Origin: Leptofilum sp050292445
GTDB taxonomy: Bacteria; Chloroflexota; Anaerolineae; Promineifilales; Promineifilaceae
Direction of reading: 5' to 3'
DNA: 7,519 bases
Assembly (NCBI GenBank): GCA_050292445.1
Contig: JBNKLQ010000289.1
Location: 1-7,519 of the forward strand
Shown here: positions 4,382-7,519 of the stretch, piece after piece
How the letters are laid out: each line of letters opens with the position of its first letter
Numbering within the stretch: the stretch's first letter is position 1
Position numbers and translations under genes: made by a program
Notes under the pieces: generated by a model
What the model was told of the DNA's origin: nothing
Database searches by the model: none
The model's input: the letters and a program-made list of their open reading frames with translations, nothing else

Positions 4382-6565
4382 ATGAGCTATAACGAATACG
4401 AACCTTACACCCCTGAAAACTCAACCTCAAATAACAATCGGCGCATCTGGATCATCCTGGGAGGGTGCCTGGTTGTGTTTATGGGCCTGGGCTGTCTGAC
4501 GATAAGCGCTGGTTACTATCTCTTTGCGGAATATGGCGACGAGATTTTATCGGGATTGGGGACGGCGACGCCAGAACACCGCGATACCGAACCAGATGAA
4601 GAGGACCCCACCAGCGAACCCAGCGGCGGGCGCGAAGGCCGAATCACTCCCACGGCGGCTATCGCAGAACAACCCACCGACACGCCAGACAAATCAGCTA
4701 CCGCAACCCCCGACCCACCTGCTACCGTTGGCGGAGCAGTGGCCAGCGCAGCGATCGACGCCATCATTCCAGGCGAAATCGATCAACGGCCGTTACCCGG
4801 TCGCGCCACAGAAGATCTTACCCTTTTGTACAGCAGCAATTATCCTTCTAACGATTATTTTGAAACGGCCGTGCGCCTGGGGAACAAAAATTTAGGCCCG
4901 CGCACCCTCACCACCAACACCTATGATGTAGGCGACACCAAAGAGTTCTATAACGGCACCGACCGCATTGATGCCACGCTACTGGTCGTGACAGAGCATG
5001 TCTATTTTTGGGTCGAGGACGATTTGCCCTTGGATCAGGCTGAATTGGTCAAAGTTGCCGATCGTTTTGAGAACAATTTTTATCCACAGCTGGTTCGTCT
5101 TTTTGGCGAAGTATGGACGCCTGGCATTGATGGCGATCCCCACTTTTCCGTCCTGCACGCGCAAAATGGGGAAAATGACGAGTTGGGCCGCTTCAACATG
5201 GAAGATGAATACCCTGCCTCACTTTTTCACACCTCCAACGAGCAGGAACTCATCTACATGAACATGAACGAGCTATCTCTGGGCAGCAATTTATATTACG
5301 GCACACTGGTGCATGAGGTGCAGCATCTCATCCAATGGTATCTTGACCCCAGTGAAACCGTGTGGCTCAATGAAGGGCTCTCTCAATTGGCTGAACTGTA
5401 TGTGGGATTTGATGACACGGCGCCCAGTATTGATTATTTGGAGCAGCCCGACATTCGTTTGAATAGCTGGGATTATGAAGATGAGAGCGTTTATGCGCAT
5501 TATGCAGGCGCTTATCTTTTTTCGGTTTACTTGTGGGAGCAGTTGGGAGAAGCCGCCACGCAAGAGTTGGCCCGGCATCCCGCCAACGGCATGGCCAGTG
5601 TCTGGGCCATCTTGCAAGGATACGCGCCAGACACCTCGCTGGAACAATTTACCGCTGCCTGGGCGGCGGCCAACTATTTAGACGATGACAACGCGGAACG
5701 GCCGTATTACTATCAATCGCTCAACATCCGGCAGCCGCACATTGCGGCCAAGCTCGATCAGGAAGAACCTGCTTTGGAGCGACTGGAAGAGATGGAGCAG
5801 TTTGGGGTTCATTACATCGATCTGAATGATTTGCGCGGGGACACGATGATTACTTTTGTGGGGGATACGGCCGTTGATCTTCTCGACACCCCACCCCGCA
5901 GCGGCGAACAGGTCTGGTATGCACCTGGCATCGACGACACAAACGCCCAGCTTACCGCGACTTTTGACCTAACCAGTGAGGGTATAGATCAAGCTACCCT
6001 GAAATACGCCGTCTGGTACGAACTGGAAGAGGATTACGACTACGCCTATGTCTCTGTTTCAGCCGACGGGGGACAAACCTGGGAGATTTTACAGCCAACG
6101 CACTACACGTCTGGTGAATTTGGTCCAGCTTATAACGGCCGTTCTGCTGACCGCAATGACGCTGATGATGGCTGGCTAAAACAATCCGTAAGCCTCAACA
6201 GCTTCGTAGGGCAGATCGTGCAGGTACGCTTTGAAATCGTCACCGACAGCGGCATCTCCGAGCGCGGTTTTGCCCTGGATGATATTGCCATTCCTGAACT
6301 AGGATACGAAACAAATGTGGACACTGGCCCCGACGGCTGGCAGGCAAACGGCTTTGTGCAAATCGGCTGGCAAATTCCGCAAAAATGGAGCATCTTGCTC
6401 ATTGAAGAAGGCCCCAACCCTACCGTCACCACCCTGGCCCTGAACGAGCACAATCAGGGCCAATGGACGATGCCCATTGGCAAAGGCGGTGGCGTTTTGG
6501 TCATTATGCCACAAACAGCCTTTACCAATGAAACCGCCACTTACTGGCTCACCATTGAACAGTAA
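4382..6565 (+). CDS. Membrane-anchored zinc metalloprotease with immune inhibitor A-like C-terminal domain
   Basis: The protein has 727 residues from ATG 4382. An in-frame ATG at 4286 would add 32 residues that look non-coding, so the later start is preferred. Order: cytoplasmic N-terminus ending in Arg20-Arg21; one hydrophobic anchor at about 22-48; a Thr/Pro/Glu/Asp-rich linker to about 130; a catalytic domain with H311-E-V-Q-H315 and WLNEGLS (E331, the likely third zinc ligand, followed by AELYVG); then a beta-rich domain at about 520-640 with KYAVWYELEEDYDYAYVSVS, ADGGQTWEIL and GFALDDIAIPE, which matches the MAM-like sandwich behind the protease in immune inhibitor A (M6) and related proteins. 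The best family fit for the catalytic part is the broad 'peptidase MA' group. It should act outside the cytoplasmic membrane; the substrate is unknown. A lipoprotein cleavage at C38 (MGLGC) is possible, but the residues after it stay hydrophobic, favouring a plain anchor. It is divergent from fabH and carries five ACGGCCGT copies (4786, 4865, 5698, 5867, 6135). Confidence 0.8.
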   Translation: MSYNEYEPYTPENSTSNNNRRIWIILGGCLVVFMGLGCLTISAGYYLFAEYGDEILSGLGTATPEHRDTEPDEEDPTSEPSGGREGRITPTAAIAEQPTDTPDKSATATPDPPATVGGAVASAAIDAIIPGEIDQRPLPGRATEDLTLLYSSNYPSNDYFETAVRLGNKNLGPRTLTTNTYDVGDTKEFYNGTDRIDATLLVVTEHVYFWVEDDLPLDQAELVKVADRFENNFYPQLVRLFGEVWTPGIDGDPHFSVLHAQNGENDELGRFNMEDEYPASLFHTSNEQELIYMNMNELSLGSNLYYGTLVHEVQHLIQWYLDPSETVWLNEGLSQLAELYVGFDDTAPSIDYLEQPDIRLNSWDYEDESVYAHYAGAYLFSVYLWEQLGEAATQELARHPANGMASVWAILQGYAPDTSLEQFTAAWAAANYLDDDNAERPYYYQSLNIRQPHIAAKLDQEEPALERLEEMEQFGVHYIDLNDLRGDTMITFVGDTAVDLLDTPPRSGEQVWYAPGIDDTNAQLTATFDLTSEGIDQATLKYAVWYELEEDYDYAYVSVSADGGQTWEILQPTHYTSGEFGPAYNGRSADRNDADDGWLKQSVSLNSFVGQIVQVRFEIVTDSGISERGFALDDIAIPELGYETNVDTGPDGWQANGFVQIGWQIPQKWSILLIEEGPNPTVTTLALNEHNQGQWTMPIGKGGGVLVIMPQTAFTNETATYWLTIEQ

Positions 6566-6589
6566 CCAATAATCAAGCTGAAAAATTTT

Positions 6590-6630
6590 TGGGGCACAGC
6601 TAGAAACAAACCAATATTGTGTCCTATTTT
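6590..6630 (+). terminator. Possible intrinsic terminator between convergent genes
   Basis: TGGGGCACA (6590-6598) can pair with TGTGTCCTA (6618-6626) over nine positions, two of them G-U, with a 19-base loop; TTTT (6627-6630) follows. The run ends exactly where the P450 stop codon (6633-6631) begins. The loop is long and the T-run short, so this is a weak candidate. Just before it stands AAAAATTTTT (6581-6590), and the loop contains most of CAATATTG (6612-6619). The minus-strand version of the stem would have two mismatches. Confidence 0.3.
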
Positions 6631-7519
6631 CTACTGAATAAGAACGGGGAGTTGTTTAAGGCCACGAAAAAGAACGCCAGAACGCCACGCTAGCTGGTCG
6701 GCAGGCATGGCCAGGTGCAGGTTGGGGAAGGTACTGAACAACGTTTGCAGCCCAATTTTTCCTTCCAGCCGGGCCAATGGCGCGCCCAAACAGTAATGAA
6801 TCCCCATGCCAAAGGCCAAATGCCGATTATCGTGGCGCGTAACGTCTAAAATGTCCGGTTGAGCAAACTGGCTGGTATCCCGATTGGCTGAGGCCAGCAC
6901 AACCCGCACCACATCCCCCCGCCGCATCAGATGCCCCTCAAACTCAAAATCTTCGCGCACCCAGCGCGTCGTCGAAGTTTCAACGGGGCCATCAAAACGA
7001 AGCAGTTCTTCAACGGCCGTTTCCCACAATTCCGGCCGCTCTCGCAAAATCATCAGCTGTTCGGGATGGTTCAGTAAGGCCAGCGCCCCATTACCCAGCA
7101 AGTTAACCGTCGTCTCGTGCCCCGTCACCAGCAGCAGCGCCACCATGCTAGACAGCTCCGCCTCATTTAGCCGCTCACCCGCCTCTTCCGCCTGCACCAA
7201 AGCCGAAATCAAATCATCCTGCGGCTTTTGCTGGCGCAGGGCAAACATTTCTTGCAAATACGCTACAAAAGCACGCACCTTGCGCTTGCGGGCGCTGTAA
7301 TTCAAATTCCGGCTGCCCGGCGAAATGATCGCCTGCGACCAATCTGCCACCTGCGCCTGGTCCGCTGGCGGAATGCCCAGAAGCTCAGCAATGATGCGCA
7401 CCGGCATCGGCAGGGCAAAGCTGGCAATGAGATCGGCTTCAGCCGTCGGAGCAATGGCGGCCAACAGTTCGTCAGTGATGTGCTGCACACGCTCAGCCAG
7501 CTGCTCCACGCGGCGCGGC
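6631..7519 (-). CDS. Bacterial cytochrome P450, N-terminal third missing
   Basis: The frame is open to the window edge and begins P-R-R-V-E-Q-L, the family's 'FTPRRV' region, so roughly the first 100 residues lie outside; the GTG at 7509 is that internal valine, not a start. Numbering from it: I-helix oxygen-activation motif T129-G-H-E-T-T134 (threonine where most have Ala/Gly), ExxR at E168-LL-R171, the ETSTTR segment, ANRD at 208-211, and the heme loop F233-GMGIHYC240-LG with C240 as the heme ligand. These fit soluble class I bacterial P450s of the CYP107-like kind, which use separate ferredoxin and reductase partners; none is seen here. The reaction would be hydroxylation or oxidation of an unknown substrate. 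One ACGGCCGT (7013) reads as E-T-A-V. The gene ends 65 bp from the convergent protease gene. Family certain, substrate unknown. Confidence 0.95.
   Translation of the reverse strand, partial: PRRVEQLAERVQHITDELLAAIAPTAEADLIASFALPMPVRIIAELLGIPPADQAQVADWSQAIISPGSRNLNYSARKRKVRAFVAYLQEMFALRQQKPQDDLISALVQAEEAGERLNEAELSSMVALLLVTGHETTVNLLGNGALALLNHPEQLMILRERPELWETAVEELLRFDGPVETSTTRWVREDFEFEGHLMRRGDVVRVVLASANRDTSQFAQPDILDVTRHDNRHLAFGMGIHYCLGAPLARLEGKIGLQTLFSTFPNLHLAMPADQLAWRSGVLFRGLKQLPVLIQ

Larger units (their letters stand above)
88..7020. repeat. Dispersed palindrome ACGGCCGT, 19 copies (HIP1-like)
   Basis: Copies start at 88, 163, 1107, 1139, 1296, 1482, 1689, 1738, 1797, 2759, 3194, 3440, 4230, 4786, 4865, 5698, 5867, 6135 and 7013. 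About 0.1 copy would be expected in a window this size with even base use. Nine of them are the longer AACGGCCGTT (163, 1139, 1296, 1482, 2759, 4230, 4786, 6135, 7013). Only one other CGGCCG hexamer was found (7033-7038), so the outer A and T are strongly conserved. Copies lie in six of the eight protein genes, on either strand, and in three non-coding places; the AT-rich small gene and the GNAT gene have none. The word is a palindrome, so no strand is assigned. Highly iterated palindromes such as GCGATCGC in cyanobacteria are the closest known analogue; the role is unknown. Confidence 0.9.

Noticed and set aside
4460..4500. Lipoprotein signal at C29 or C38 of the metalloprotease
   Set aside because: GLGC and LGGC loosely fit a lipobox, but the hydrophobic stretch continues past both cysteines, so a plain membrane anchor is more likely.
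7507..7509. GTG as the start of the P450 gene
   Set aside because: It is the valine of the conserved PRRV region; codons continue in frame to the window edge and the N-terminal third of the family is missing.

Overview
The window is a moderately GC-rich, gene-dense piece of bacterial chromosome. The mix of genes fits a Chloroflexota-like (Anaerolineae-type) filamentous or soil/sludge bacterium: a bacterial P450, a membrane-anchored immune-inhibitor-A-like metalloprotease, a FabH operon and a two-fold thioredoxin-like protein. This placement is inference from gene content, not from a marker gene. The most striking base-level property is a palindrome, ACGGCCGT, that I count 19 times in 7.5 kb (about 0.1 expected by chance). 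It lies inside almost every gene and in two intergenic regions, and resembles the HIP1 palindrome of cyanobacteria in behaviour but not in sequence.

Layout, left to right. (1) 1-537 (+) is a 2H phosphoesterase (LigT/2'-5' RNA ligase-like), cut off at its 5' end. (2) 538-1166 is a messy accessory stretch: short tandem repeats, a hairpin, an extended -10 promoter next to a 12-bp palindrome, the 3' remnant of a nucleotidyltransferase-like gene (684-794), an AT-rich orphan small gene on the minus strand (801-1019, about 33% GC), and a divergent intergenic region with two ACGGCCGT copies and a 9-bp inverted repeat abutting the next start codon. (3) 1167-1817 (+) encodes a protein with the layout of a two-domain protein disulfide oxidoreductase but with no cysteine at all. 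(4) 4111 down to 1829 (-) is a likely three-gene operon: fabH (ketoacyl-ACP synthase III with a basic C-terminal tail), then a six-helix CcmC-like membrane protein overlapping it by 17 bp, then a GNAT acetyltransferase 11 bp further on. A TTGGCA-16-GATAAT promoter lies upstream of fabH, inside what looks like the decayed 3' end of another gene (4121-4240). (5) 4382-6565 (+), divergent from the operon, is a 727-residue anchored zinc metalloprotease with HEVQH and a C-terminal beta-sandwich of the immune inhibitor A type. (6) 6631-7519 (-) is a cytochrome P450 convergent with the protease; its first third lies outside the window.

How they work together: only the fabH operon is a clear transcriptional unit. 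FabH starts fatty-acid synthesis at the inner face of the membrane, and the CcmC-like protein sits in that membrane; a functional link is possible but not shown. The other genes look independent. No rRNA, tRNA, CRISPR array, intact insertion sequence or phage gene was seen. The best candidates for something undescribed are the palindrome family, the cysteine-free PDO-like protein, and the CcmC-like protein with a degenerate heme-handling motif coupled to fabH.
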